This document shows, one piece after another, positions 18,344-27,071 of a stretch of 64,000 nt of DNA. A program made the translations under genes and the position numbers. Within the stretch, counting starts at the first letter, position 1. The number at the start of each line of letters is the position of its first letter. Below the pieces are notes generated by a model. It was not told where the DNA came from and did not search any database. It saw only the letters and a program-made list of their open reading frames with translations. This DNA is from JAOUGY01 sp963785075 (lineage in GTDB: Bacteria; Actinomycetota; Acidimicrobiia; Spongiisociales; ZC4RG35): contig CAWATW010000011.1 in the NCBI GenBank assembly GCA_963785075.1, forward strand, positions 62,001 through 126,000, given 5' to 3'.

Positions 18344-19796
18344 CTAGGCAGGGCGGAACCCCTCCGGGGCGGTGGCCGGCGCGGTCTTCACCATCACGTG
18401 TTTCGCCACTGTGTGTGCGAGCACCGACTCCTCGCTCATGTCCTTTCCGAACCCCGATTGTTTCAGCCCGCCGTGGGGCATCTCCGAGGCGATCGGCAGG
18501 TGATCGTTGACCCATACCGCGCCGAATTCGAGACGTTCTGCCACTCGCATCGCCCGCCCGACATCGGAGGTCCACACCGAGCTCGCCAACCCGAACCGCA
18601 CGTCGTTCGCCAGCTCCACCGCCTGGCCCTCCCCCTCGAACGGGAGCACGATCAGCACAGGCCCGAAGACCTCGTCCTGGACGATCTCGGAACCCTGATC
18701 GGCACCGACCATCACCGTGGGGGAGTAGAACGAGCCAGGCCCCTCTGGCGCCGACCCACCTGCCACCACCCGGGCGCCGGAGGCCACTGCGCGGTCGACG
18801 AAGCCGTGAACCCGATCCCGATGAGCCGTCGATATGAGCGGCCCGATGTCGGTGGAAGCATCGAAGGGGTCGCCGCTCCTCACGGCCGACGCCCGCTCGG
18901 CCAGTGCTTCGACGGTGGCGTCGTGAACCGATCGTTCGACATAGACCCGGGTGGCGGCGGTGCAGTCCTGACCGGTGTTGTAGGTGGCTCCCAAGACGGC
19001 TCCCGCTGCAACCGCCTCGAGGTCGGCGTCGTCGAACACCACTACTGGCGCCTTGCCGCCGAGCTCCAGGTGCATGCGCTTCAACGTGGCGGCGCCGGCC
19101 GCCATGACGCCGTCTGCCGGTTTCGGTGGATCCGGTGAGCGAGATCATCGCGACATCGGGATGCTCGACCAGCCGTTCTCCGACCTCACGGTCACCGGTC
19201 ACGACGTTCAAGACGCCGTCGGGAAGGCCGGCTCGTTGGGCGAGCTCGGCAAGCCTGAGCGACGTGCGGGGTGTGGCCGGCGCGGGCTTGAGCACGACGG
19301 TGCATCCCGCGGCGATGGCAGGGCCGACCTTCCACACGGCCATGATCAAGGGAAAGTTCCACGGTGCGATCGCGCCCACGACACCGACCGGGCGACGCTG
19401 GATCATCGACGTGTATCCGTGCGAGAAGGTGCCGGCCGCGGTTCCAGCGGTCGATCGCGCCGCTCCGGCGAAGAACCGCAGGTTGTCGACCAGGAACGGG
19501 ACTTCGCCTTCGAGCATCGTGGCGTACGGCCGACCGGTGTCCTCGACCTCCATCCGGGACAGTGCATCGGCGTCCGCCTCGACGAGATCGGCCAGCCGGA
19601 GCAGGATCTGGGCTCTGTCGCCCGGCGTGGTGTCGGCCCAGTCGCCGCGGCCGGCGCGCCGGGCTGCGTCAACGGCCCGATCGACGTCCGATACCGAGCC
19701 CTCGGCGATGCTGTCGTGAACCCGTCCTGTCGCCGGGTCGACCAAGTCGCGCCGACGCTCGGTGTGTGTCCATGCTCCGTCGATCCACAGGTCCAT
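18344..19796 (-). pseudogene. Aldehyde dehydrogenase, aminobutyraldehyde/betaine-aldehyde type, one frameshift
   Basis: NAD(P)-dependent aldehyde dehydrogenase of about 483 residues when repaired, starting at ATG 19796. It shows APWNFPLIMAVWKVGPAI (near 145), TGSTETG (cofactor loop), ELGGKAP with the general-base glutamate, TGQDCTAATR with the catalytic cysteine, and EVFGPVL. One extra base at about 19118 separates TGSTETG from DGVMAAGAATLKRM. The TGQDCTAATR context is common in gamma-aminobutyraldehyde dehydrogenases (PatD/PuuC-like), which turn the product of putrescine deamination into GABA. With a polyamine importer and GabT in the same window, that assignment is attractive but not proved. 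It converges on the ars genes. Confidence 0.78.
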
Positions 19797-19848
19797 GTGG
19801 TGGTCACCTCCGTCCGGCAGGCTACCGATCCCAGGTAGCGTGAATGTC

Positions 19849-21057
19849 ATGAGCCCGGCCTTCAATCCGTGGGATCCTGCCCACCGGCGCGATCCTCACG
19901 CATTCTGGAGTAGCGCACGGGAGCTGGCGGGGCTCCCATTCGCGCGGGGTCCCGTCACCGGGCGGACCATCTGGTTTCCGCTCCGATACGACGATGTGGT
20001 GGTCGCCCTGCGGCATCCGATGCTGGGGAAGGAGCCCGAGAAGCACCTCGGCTCCGACATCCTGGGCGACGATCTGATCGGGCAGGGTCCGTTCGACGTA
20101 CTCGGCAAGAACATGCTCTTCGTGGATCCGCCGGATCACACGCGGCTGCGGCGCCTGGTTCGCGAGCCCTTCTCGGCTCGTGCCATCGCCGATCTCGAGC
20201 CGCGGATTCGGGCGATCACCGCCGAGCTCCTGGACCCGCTCGGCGATGATTTCGACCTGATTTCGGAGTTTGCGTTGCCGTTCCCGGTTCGTGTCATCGC
20301 CGAGCTACTCGGTGTGCCGGCCGCCGATCAGAGCCGGTTCCGGGCCTGGACCCAGGCGATCTTGGGGCGGGGGGCCACCGAGGAGCAGATGCTGGGGGCG
20401 GGGATGGAGTTCATCCAGTATCTGAACGAGCTGGCCGACCTACGTCGTGCCGACCCCGCAGCCGACCTCGTCACCTATCTGCTGACCGTCGAAGAAGAAG
20501 GGGAGCGTCTCGACCACCAGGAGTTCCTCGCCATGGTGTTCCTCCTACTGGTCGCCGGACACGAGACCACCGTGAATCTGATCGGCAACGGCACCCTCGA
20601 GCTTTCCCGCAACCCCGACCAGGTCGCCCATCTCGCCGCCGACCCGGCCGGCCGCTCCGAGGCCGCGGTCGAGGAGCTCGTCAGGTTCCACGGACCGGTC
20701 GAGTCGGCGACCATGCGGTGGGCGTACGAGGACATCGCCCTGGCTGGCGTACAGATCGCGGCTGGAGATGTGGTGGTGCCGATGCTGATGGCGGCCAACA
20801 GGGACCCGCGTCAATTCGAAGATCCCGACCGCCTGCATCTGGCCCGTCGACCCAACCGGCACCTCGGTTTTGGCATGGGCATCCACCTGTGCCTGGGTGC
20901 TCCTTTGGCGCGACTGGAAGCCAGAGTCGCGTTCGAGGAGTTGCTGCGGCGCTGGCCCCGGTTCTTCGAGCTGGCAGTCGATGTCGAGGACCTCCGGTGG
21001 ACGCCTGACTTCTTTCTCCGTGGTGTGGCTTCGCTTCCGGTGAGTGGCCGGAGCTGA
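19849..21057 (+). CDS. Cytochrome P450
   Basis: Soluble bacterial P450 monooxygenase of 402 residues. The I-helix oxygen-activation motif is AGHETT (near 242). The ExxR pair is in EELVR (near 279), and the heme loop reads FGMGIHLCLGAPLARLEA near 343, with the cysteine ligating iron. FVDPPDHTRLRRLVREPF in the B/C region is typical of CYP107/CYP105-like class I bacterial enzymes. It needs a ferredoxin and reductase, not encoded nearby. ATG 19849 is chosen because upstream bases lie in the divergent dehydrogenase promoter. The substrate cannot be inferred. Intact. Confidence 0.9.
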   Translation: MSPAFNPWDPAHRRDPHAFWSSARELAGLPFARGPVTGRTIWFPLRYDDVVVALRHPMLGKEPEKHLGSDILGDDLIGQGPFDVLGKNMLFVDPPDHTRLRRLVREPFSARAIADLEPRIRAITAELLDPLGDDFDLISEFALPFPVRVIAELLGVPAADQSRFRAWTQAILGRGATEEQMLGAGMEFIQYLNELADLRRADPAADLVTYLLTVEEEGERLDHQEFLAMVFLLLVAGHETTVNLIGNGTLELSRNPDQVAHLAADPAGRSEAAVEELVRFHGPVESATMRWAYEDIALAGVQIAAGDVVVPMLMAANRDPRQFEDPDRLHLARRPNRHLGFGMGIHLCLGAPLARLEARVAFEELLRRWPRFFELAVDVEDLRWTPDFFLRGVASLPVSGRS

Positions 21058-21180
21058 CATGCCGACACGGTCCGGGTCAACGCTCGCTGGTGGGGCGCTC
21101 GATCGCTTCGACGTCCGGTCCGTCTTCGGGACGATCGCTCCTGACCGTTTGCGGACGGTCATCGCCGAGGAACGAGGCCC

Positions 21181-21876
21181 GTGACGTCGCCTGTGGAACC
21201 GCCTCAGAGTCGATATGTCCTGCCCGATCCGGCCTCCGCCGGGCCCGACGACGTGATCGCCATAGGGGGAGACCTGCAGCCGGGTACGTTGCTCCAGGCC
21301 TATCGACGGGGGATGTTCCCGATGAATCTGCCGGACGGTGCCCTGGCCTGGTGGTCGCCTTGGCAGCGCGGCGTGCTACCTCTCGACGGCCTCCACGTGA
21401 GCCGCAGCCTGCGGCGGTCGCTCACCCGGTTCCAGGTCACCATCGATGTCGGCTTCGAAGCGGTGATCGCAGGTTGCGCCGATCCGGGTCGCCCTCACGG
21501 ATGGATCACCGATGAGATCAGGCACGCATACACGGTGTTGCATCGGCTGGGGTGGGCCCACTCCATCGAAGTGTGGGACGAACATGGTCGGCTCGCTGGT
21601 GGCCTCTATGGCGTCGGGGTCGGCGGCATGTTCGCCGGCGAGTCGATGTTCCATCACCAGACCGACGCATCAAAGGTTGCCGTGGTCCATCTGGTCCAGA
21701 CCATGAGGAACAACGGCGGTGTGTTGGTGGACGTGCAATGGGCCACACCGCACCTCCAGACGTTGGGTGTGATCGAGATCTCCCGCCACGAGTATCTCGA
21801 TCGGGTCGCCACCGCGCTCGAGATCGACGCGTCCTCCGTGTGGCCCTCTGATGGTCCCCACGAAGACGGACGGTAG
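21181..21876 (+). CDS. aat: Leucyl/phenylalanyl-tRNA-protein transferase
   Basis: N-end-rule enzyme of 231 residues that adds Leu or Phe from aminoacyl-tRNA to proteins with N-terminal Arg or Lys, marking them for ClpS/ClpAP. Family signatures are IAIGGDLQPGTLLQAYRRG (near 22), WWSPWQRGVLPLDGLHVSRS, THAYTVLH-like IRHAYTVLHRLG, and GVGGMFAGESMF (near 145). It begins at GTG 21181. It stands about 120 bases after the P450 and eight to eleven bases before the universal stress gene, with which it may be co-transcribed. Confidence 0.9.
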   Translation: MTSPVEPPQSRYVLPDPASAGPDDVIAIGGDLQPGTLLQAYRRGMFPMNLPDGALAWWSPWQRGVLPLDGLHVSRSLRRSLTRFQVTIDVGFEAVIAGCADPGRPHGWITDEIRHAYTVLHRLGWAHSIEVWDEHGRLAGGLYGVGVGGMFAGESMFHHQTDASKVAVVHLVQTMRNNGGVLVDVQWATPHLQTLGVIEISRHEYLDRVATALEIDASSVWPSDGPHEDGR

Positions 21877-21887
21877 AGTCGCGATTG

Positions 21888-22757
21888 GTGGTCGAAGGAA
21901 CAGTCTCGAGCCAGATCACGGCGGCAGTCGATCTCACGCCTCTGGGGCGACGGGTAGCCGACCGCGCCCGACTGGTCGCAGAGACCCTCGGTGTCGATCT
22001 CAACCTCCTCCATGTGATCGAGCCGATGTCGGAGGCGTTCATCGCCGACGAGGTCGCCGAGTTGCTCCGCCGCCAACGCCGGCAGGCGGCGCAGGAGATG
22101 GGGGCGTGGGTTCGATCTCGCACGGACCGTGAGGTGACGGTGACCAATGTCAAGGGTTCCCCGGTCTGGGAGATCGCGAGGGCATCCAAGAATGCCGAGC
22201 TGACGGTGGTGGGGACGTCGACCCTCGACCACGGTCGGGTGGGGCCGGTCGCGACCCGGGTCGTCGAGGCTGCCCGAAACCATGTGCTGGTGGTGCGCCG
22301 CCAACCCAGGGTGACGTACCGGAATGTGATCGTCGCCTGTGACCTGTCCGACGCCTCCGGCCGAGCGGTCGAGCTTGCGATGGCGTTGGCGCCGAACGCA
22401 AAGATGAGCCTGGTGTACGCCCTCCCGACCCGATTCGACGGCTACATGGCCGACGCCGGCATGTTCCCAGAGGAGATCGAGAGCGCTCGTCGCGGTCGTC
22501 TCGAAGCTGCCAACGCAAGCCTGGCCGCGTTCGCCGACCAGTGGGAGGGCATCTCGCCGCTGGTGGCCGACGGGCCCCCGATCGAGTCGCTCGAGGAGAT
22601 CGTCCGGCGCCGGAGCGCCGACCTGCTGGTCGCTTCCAGTCGTGGCGCCGGTGCCACCAAGCTCACCCTCCTTGGCACGGTTGCAGCTGGTCTGATCGAA
22701 GCCGCTCCCTGCGACGTGGCGATCGCCAGGGTTGCGGCCGATTTCCGCCGTCCTTGA
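21888..22757 (+). CDS. Tandem universal stress protein
   Basis: Cytoplasmic protein of 289 residues made of two Usp domains (about 8-140 and 145-289). The first ends in VVGTSTLDHGRVGPVATRVV. The second opens with VIVACDLSDASGRAVELA and ends in VASSRGAGATKLTLLGTVAA, which resembles the G-2x-G-9x-G-S/T ATP-binding pattern. Such proteins bind ATP or AMP and respond to starvation or redox stress. The start is GTG 21888 or the TTG at 21885; both lie only a few bases after the aat stop, which suggests translational coupling. Confidence 0.85.
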   Translation: MVEGTVSSQITAAVDLTPLGRRVADRARLVAETLGVDLNLLHVIEPMSEAFIADEVAELLRRQRRQAAQEMGAWVRSRTDREVTVTNVKGSPVWEIARASKNAELTVVGTSTLDHGRVGPVATRVVEAARNHVLVVRRQPRVTYRNVIVACDLSDASGRAVELAMALAPNAKMSLVYALPTRFDGYMADAGMFPEEIESARRGRLEAANASLAAFADQWEGISPLVADGPPIESLEEIVRRRSADLLVASSRGAGATKLTLLGTVAAGLIEAAPCDVAIARVAADFRRP

Positions 22758-22863
22758 GGTGGTTCACGCTGGACTAGCCCTTTCGCACGTCTTCGGTCTA
22801 CCCCTGTCCGTGGTGCGCTAGCCACGTATCGTGGTGGGCAGGGCAGAGACGGAGAGCGGGTAC

Positions 22864-23313
22864 GTGGGAGAATTCAGGGGCCGATTGACGGTACCCGGGG
22901 TGGTGGACTGGCCGCTGTCGGTGAAGATCGCGCTCGAGGAAGAGACGATCTCCATCGCAGCGGCCGGATTCCCCATCGGGGTGTGGTCACTCGACGAAGT
23001 CGAAGTCGAAAGCCGCGAACAAGGGTTCGAGATCAAGGTAGATGGGGAGTACCTGTACGTCTCGACCAATGACGATGTGGTGTTCGCATCGGCGCTGGGG
23101 ATCGACTGGTCGGCTCCGGAATCGGGTGGGGGAGCGATCGGGCGTATGGGGAACGCCGGATCAGGAGTGAGGAGCGCTCCGGAATCGACTGCGGAGCTCG
23201 GGTCCGACCTCCGAAGACAGCTCGTCGTCTATCGCTCGGACGATCGATCGGGCAAGTTGTCGCTCGGTCGCGGCAAACATCAACGCCGCCGTCGCGGCCG
23301 TCACGCTCGCTGA
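22864..23313 (+). CDS. Small beta-rich protein, paralogue of the proteins at 50271 and 50603
   Basis: Unrecognised protein of 149 residues. The first 85 residues are beta-rich, with alternating hydrophobics and the segments GVWSLDEVEVE and DDVVFASALGID. The rest is low complexity and ends in a strongly basic tail (HQRRRRGRHAR). The start GTG 22864 is chosen over 22831 because GGAG lies nine bases before it and the N-terminus then aligns with the paralogue at 50603 (MGEFRGRL versus NDEFTGRL). Shared pattern: a strand pair, then an IGxWxLxEV turn, then a T-x-D-D-x-x-F-A motif. No transmembrane segment or signal. Function unknown. Confidence 0.65.
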   Translation: MGEFRGRLTVPGVVDWPLSVKIALEEETISIAAAGFPIGVWSLDEVEVESREQGFEIKVDGEYLYVSTNDDVVFASALGIDWSAPESGGGAIGRMGNAGSGVRSAPESTAELGSDLRRQLVVYRSDDRSGKLSLGRGKHQRRRRGRHAR

Positions 23314-23365
23314 ACCCTCATCGCCGGTCTCGATCGGCGCGCCAAGGCCCTAGCATCCACCCCGC

Positions 23366-23440
23366 GGGCCGGTAGCTCAATCAGGTCAGAGCAGCGGACT
23401 CATAATCCGTTGGTTACAGGTTCGAGTCCTGTCCGGCCCA
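23366..23440 (+). tRNA. tRNA with CAT anticodon (Met, or Ile2 if lysidinylated)
   Basis: A full cloverleaf can be drawn by eye over 75 bases. The acceptor stem GGGCCGG pairs with CCGGCCC, the D arm is GCTC...GAGC, and the anticodon stem GCGGA pairs with TCCGT around the loop CTCATAA (anticodon CAT). The T arm is ACAGG-TTCGAGT-CCTGT and the discriminator is A. No CCA is encoded. Elongator Met is the simplest reading; a CAT anticodon can also be Ile2. The following DNA holds a decayed integrase, so this gene may be an old integration site. Confidence 0.92.
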
Positions 23441-23445
23441 CACGA

Positions 23446-23474
23446 GAAATCCCCCAGAGTTTCTGGGGGATTTC
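23446..23474 (+). terminator. Hairpin terminator after the tRNA
   Basis: Arms 23446-23458 and 23462-23474 are perfect 13-base complements (GAAATCCCCCAGA) around a GTT loop, five bases after the tRNA. The second arm ends in ATTTC, giving a weak T-stretch. Position and strength fit an intrinsic terminator for the tRNA transcript. Confidence 0.7.
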
Positions 23475-23606
23475 GCCGGATGCGGGTGGATCTCGATCGT
23501 CGTGTCACGGGCGCTTGGGCCATGTCTGGGCCATATCAGCTCAGGCAGCATCCGTGTGCGAGTACCGCTCGTGCATGGTCTGGGCCAGAATCTCCAGGTC
23601 TTCCTG

Positions 23607-24104
23607 CTACAGATGGGAGTACCGGTCGAGGGCGATAGTGACGTTCTTGTGGCCGAGCATGTGCTGGACGGCCTTGATCGACGCTCCGGCAGAGATAGCC
23701 AGTGAGGCGGCGGTGTGTCGCAGATCGTGGACCCGTAGCCCGTCGGGCGCGTCCGAGGCGCGCGACGGCTGGGAGCCAGACCTTCCTCCTGAAGTTGGAT
23801 ACTCGGAGTGGGCCGCCTTCGGGTGCGGTGAACACGAGATCGTCAGCTGCGCCTGATGCGCGCGGGAGGTAGGCAGCCATGAGGTCGGCGACGAACCGTG
23901 GGAGCACGATGGTGCGTTCCCGGTGGTTCTTGGGTGTGCCCCCTTACGAGGCGGCCTCTGATCTCGGTCACTGCTTGGCGTACCTGGAGTCGTGGTGGAG
24001 GGGATCAAGATCGGAGCGCCGGAGTGCAACCGCCTCACCCCAGCGGAGACCTGAGTAGATGGTCCCGAATTGTGGCGGTCGGGGTTGACCGTAGCGAGGT
24101 CCAA
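23607..24104 (-). pseudogene. Tyrosine recombinase (phage-type integrase) remnant
   Basis: Only the catalytic half of an integrase can be traced, in three frames. Upstream is SGLRWGEAVALRRSDLDP, with the first catalytic arginine. The middle frame reads FVADLMAAYLPRASGAADD and GGPLRVSNFRRKVWLPA. The last frame reads LRVHDLRHTAASLAI (HxxR), MLGHKNVTIALDRYSHL and a TAG at 23607, with the tyrosine nucleophile present. The N-terminal arm-binding and core-binding domains are missing and at least two frameshifts interrupt the rest. It points toward the tRNA 166 bases away, the usual arrangement for an element integrated at a tRNA 3' end. The element is evidently no longer mobile. Confidence 0.8.
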
Positions 24105-24168
24105 TCGGCTCTATGCAGGAGGTTTGTCACTCGTAACGATGGCTTTCAAGCGAGGAGAGGAGCACACC

Positions 24169-24980
24169 ATGGCTGCACCGGATCTTTCGGGCAGGACCTT
24201 GGAGGAGCTGATCCGTCTTGATGGACGCGGGGCGGTTGTGACCGGGGGTGGGCGCGGCATCGGCTTTGCGATCAGTAGCCGGTTGGCCGAGGCCGGGGCG
24301 CAGGTGATGATTGGGGACCTCGACGAGGCGGGCGCAAAGGAGGCCGCTGACCAGATTGTCCATTCAGGGTGGAAGGCCTCGGCCGCCCAGCTCGATGCAT
24401 CCGATGTCGGAGCGCTCGCCGCCTTCGCCGATCGAGCTGTCGGCGAACTGGGCAAGATCGACATCTGGGTCAACAATGCCGGGATCTACCCGATGGGCCC
24501 GGCGATCGACATGGACGAGGCTCTGTGGGACCGGGTTCTGGACCTGAACCTGAAGGGCACCTTCTTCGGCGCTCAGGCCGCCGCAAAACGGATGGCGGCA
24601 GCGGGGACCGGCGGGGTCATCATCAACTTGGCGTCGACCGCTGGCTTCCGGGGCTCACCCAACGCCACGCACTACGTGGCTTCCAAGCATGGAGTTCGTG
24701 GGCTCACACGGGGCCTCGCGGCCGAGTACGCGCCGCTTGGATTCGCGTCTTGGCCCTGGCTCCGACGCTCATTGAAACACCCGGGATCGAGGAGGCGAAG
24801 CCCGCTTTCGCAGAGATGGGTCTCGACAATGTCATCGACGCAATGGTGGCGATGCTGCCGTTGGGACGAGCCGGAGTCGCCGACGACGTCGCACGCGTGG
24901 CGCTGTTCTGCGCATCGGATCTGTCCGCATTCATGACGGGCAGTACGTTGCCGGTCGACGGTGGAGCACTAGCGATCTGA
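24169..24980 (+). pseudogene. Short-chain dehydrogenase/reductase, one frameshift
   Basis: Classical SDR of about 270 residues when repaired. ATG 24169 follows GAGGAGAGGAG, which is better than the ATG at 24139. The cofactor loop TGGGRGIGF (near 29) is followed by NNAG (near 102), the catalytic serine in INLASTAGF (near 155) and YVASKHG with Tyr and Lys (near 168). The end reads FMTGSTLPVDGGALAI. One base is missing at about 24745, between YAPLG and IRVLALAPTLIETPGI. The enzyme would oxidise or reduce an alcohol or ketone with NAD(P)(H). The substrate is not predictable, and no pathway partner is adjacent. Confidence 0.8.
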
Positions 24981-25044
24981 TGGCGGCGTGGCCCCGTCGT
25001 GATGTCACGTTGGGGCCACGAGGCCTTTCGACGATTCGGTGGGC

Positions 25045-25284
25045 CTACGCCGAGATCCTCACCCACGAGGAGGTTCTCGACCTCATGCGGGCGTGTTCGA
25101 CGAATCCGAGTGCTGCGAGCCCTGCTGCCAGCTCGGCGAGGATCCCGTCGCTCTGTTTGCCCTGGACGTGTTCGGAGTCGATTTCGGGCTGTGCAGCAGA
25201 GAACGCGTCGACAACCTGCTGCACCCAGGGTGGTGGCACGACTCGGCTTGGGTAGTAGAACCAGTGAGGGTAGGAGTCCGGCAT
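25045..25284 (-). CDS. Short hypothetical protein, possibly the N-terminal fragment of a larger family
   Basis: Open frame of 79 residues starting MPDSYPHWFYYPSRVVPPPW. The segment AWxxxVVxAF..A..EIDS...GxxSDxxLAxLxxGLxxLGF looks like the start of longer actinobacterial proteins of about 200 residues that I associate with a nuclease-like fold. That association is from memory and is weak. After GLAALGF the similarity stops and the frame ends within twenty residues, so this is probably a truncated remnant. It lies in a stretch of decayed genes. Confidence 0.4.
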   Translation of the reverse strand: MPDSYPHWFYYPSRVVPPPWVQQVVDAFSAAQPEIDSEHVQGKQSDGILAELAAGLAALGFVEHARMRSRTSSWVRISA

Positions 25285-25881
25285 GGGCGCGAACCTACAT
25301 CCTCTGGCCGGGCGCCGCTGGGGTTGGCCCTGTGTGACGAGAGAGCCGGGTGTGGCCGGGTGGGTCGCTGCGCGATGGGAATGACCGCCCGACGGTTGAG
25401 ACGGCGCTCATGCGGACCCCCTGACGGTTGCGGTCCGATGCAGAAATTGCCCGGCGAGTGTGGTGACAGCGCGGGAGAGGTTCGCCCGGGCATTATCGGA
25501 TACAGGGAAGTTGACGCTGAGCGCCAATGTTCGGGAGCCACGTTCAAGACGTCACGCAGTGGCACGCGTGTTCACCCTTCTGTGGCTGGTTTGGAGAAGG
25601 AAGATCAGGAGAGATCAGTTGCGTTGTGCCCGTGCCACCGCGTGATGGTGGCCACTTCGTCTGCACCGTCCGGTACGGTGTGTCTACCGGGGGGACCGGA
25701 CAGCGGAGACGGCTTTCTCGATGATCGCGTGGGTTGGCGATGGGATCTTCCTATCGAGGTGTCCGGTCAATGGGGGGAGGCCCACAGTTCTGACCTTGGC
25801 ATCCAGGCGCTCCACGCCGAGGAACCTCGAAGGGAGCGTTCGAAGCCCCTCGCCAACACACAGCCAATCGGTTGGATACAG
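25285..25881. other. About 600 bases without a recognisable gene
   Basis: Long frames exist on both strands here, but their translations are rich in Arg, Pro, Gly, Ser and Cys, lack recognisable motifs and have no good ribosome-binding sites. I see nothing I would call a gene, and no clear repeats. Confidence 0.5.
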
Positions 25882-26411
25882 CTATCCGCCGACGTAGTTC
25901 GGGTTGAGCGCGGCACAGGTTACAACGAGTTGGTCCTCAGTCGGGACGTTGCCGCGGCGCATCTCTTCCTCGGTGAAGAAATCGAAGCGGAAGATCCCGG
26001 AGTCTTTGAAAAAGACACCGCTTCCGGCGAGGCGGCTCGTCTCCAGATTGCCGGTAGCTTTGACCGAAGCCACGTCGTAGTCACCGATCTCCTCGTCGAA
26101 GAACAGCTCCCACGTCAAGTTGCGATGAGCCTGGTTGTAGACCGTGGAGTACTCGACCGCAGCACCTCGGTGAAGACAAAGCGAAGCGTCTCCCGGACCG
26201 GTGCCCCCTGCTGGTCGAAGAAGACCCGCCCCTTCAAGGAGTAGTCGACCACTCGATCGACATCTACCCCACACTCCACAGAGAAGAACGGGTCATATCC
26301 CGGCCCTTCACTGAACTGATCCTCCCATGACTCGGGCGGAACTGCGCCCGCCATCGCCGGGATCATCAGGAGCGCAACAGCCACGGCAAGCAGTAGAGCG
26401 AGCTTACGCAT
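25882..26411 (-). pseudogene. Small secreted protein, one frameshift
   Basis: About 176 residues when repaired. A clear Sec signal peptide, MRKLALLLAVAVALLMIPA followed by MAGA, starts at ATG 26411 behind a GGGGGAA-type site. The mature part has two halves that resemble each other in length: one with FFSVECGVDVDRVVDY, the other with LTWELFFDEEIGDYDVASV. It has a cysteine in each half and ends TCAALNPNYVGG. One base is missing at about 26170, probably one G of a GGG run, between RFVFTE and GAAVEYSTVYNQ. The family is not recognised; small secreted beta-sheet proteins of this build occur in many actinobacteria. Confidence 0.6.
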
Positions 26412-27071
26412 GTGATTCCCCCTTTCCTAGACAGCGAGCCAGACACCAACGGCGTATTAACTCCTGCCAGGCCTCCGGCCCACCTCCCAACCTCACAGAA
26501 GATCCATCAGCAGGGGGAAGTGCCGATCGACCCAACGATCCCGCCCATCCATCTGATCATTGATTCCGGTCATCGAAGGTCGTTCGCAGGCCGCAAGGGA
26601 AACGCACCTCGTCCGTCGTGGCGGCGGCCGGTCAGATCGAGTCTGTTGTGTTGGCGAGGTCGGGGGAGGTGTTGGCCGTGACGCCTGGTTGACAGCCCTT
26701 TGAACTAGAAGTGGACGATCGTCGGCGGTCTTGCCGCAGCTGTCGGTGACCGAGGAACTGAGCAACGACGTGTTCGTGTCCTACCGGAGGCCCATCGTGT
26801 CTACGTCCATGAACACCTGATCGCCGAACCGAGCGACAAGATCTCGATGCAACAACCGAGCCGATGCGCGAACGCTGCACTGCCACGCCGATCGCTAGGC
26901 GTTCGTCGCCGCCGGCGATTATCTGTCCTTCTCCTTCGACCTCGACACCGACAACGGCCCGGTCCCGGTCTCTATGTCGTTCAAGTACGGCCACGGGAAG
27001 CGCGCCGAATTCCGCGTCGACGGCCGGATCGTGTGGAAGGAAGAGTGGTGGTGACCCGCCCGCGGAGAACC
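26412..27071. other. Decayed stretch with a C-terminal coding remnant
   Basis: No complete gene is visible. Plus-strand bases 26900-27054 encode a coherent tail without a start codon: FVAAGDYLSFSFDLDTDNG, then VSMSFKYGHGKRAEFRVDG, ending KEEWW with TGA. A TAG directly before it (26897-26899) cuts it from any upstream part. This is the 3' end of a lost gene. The rest (26412-26899) shows only low-information frames. Confidence 0.45.

Noticed and set aside
25039..26244. A 401-residue plus-strand frame
   Set aside because: It overlaps a convincing secreted-protein gene on the other strand, contains no domain, and is rich in Cys, Gly and Arg in no pattern.
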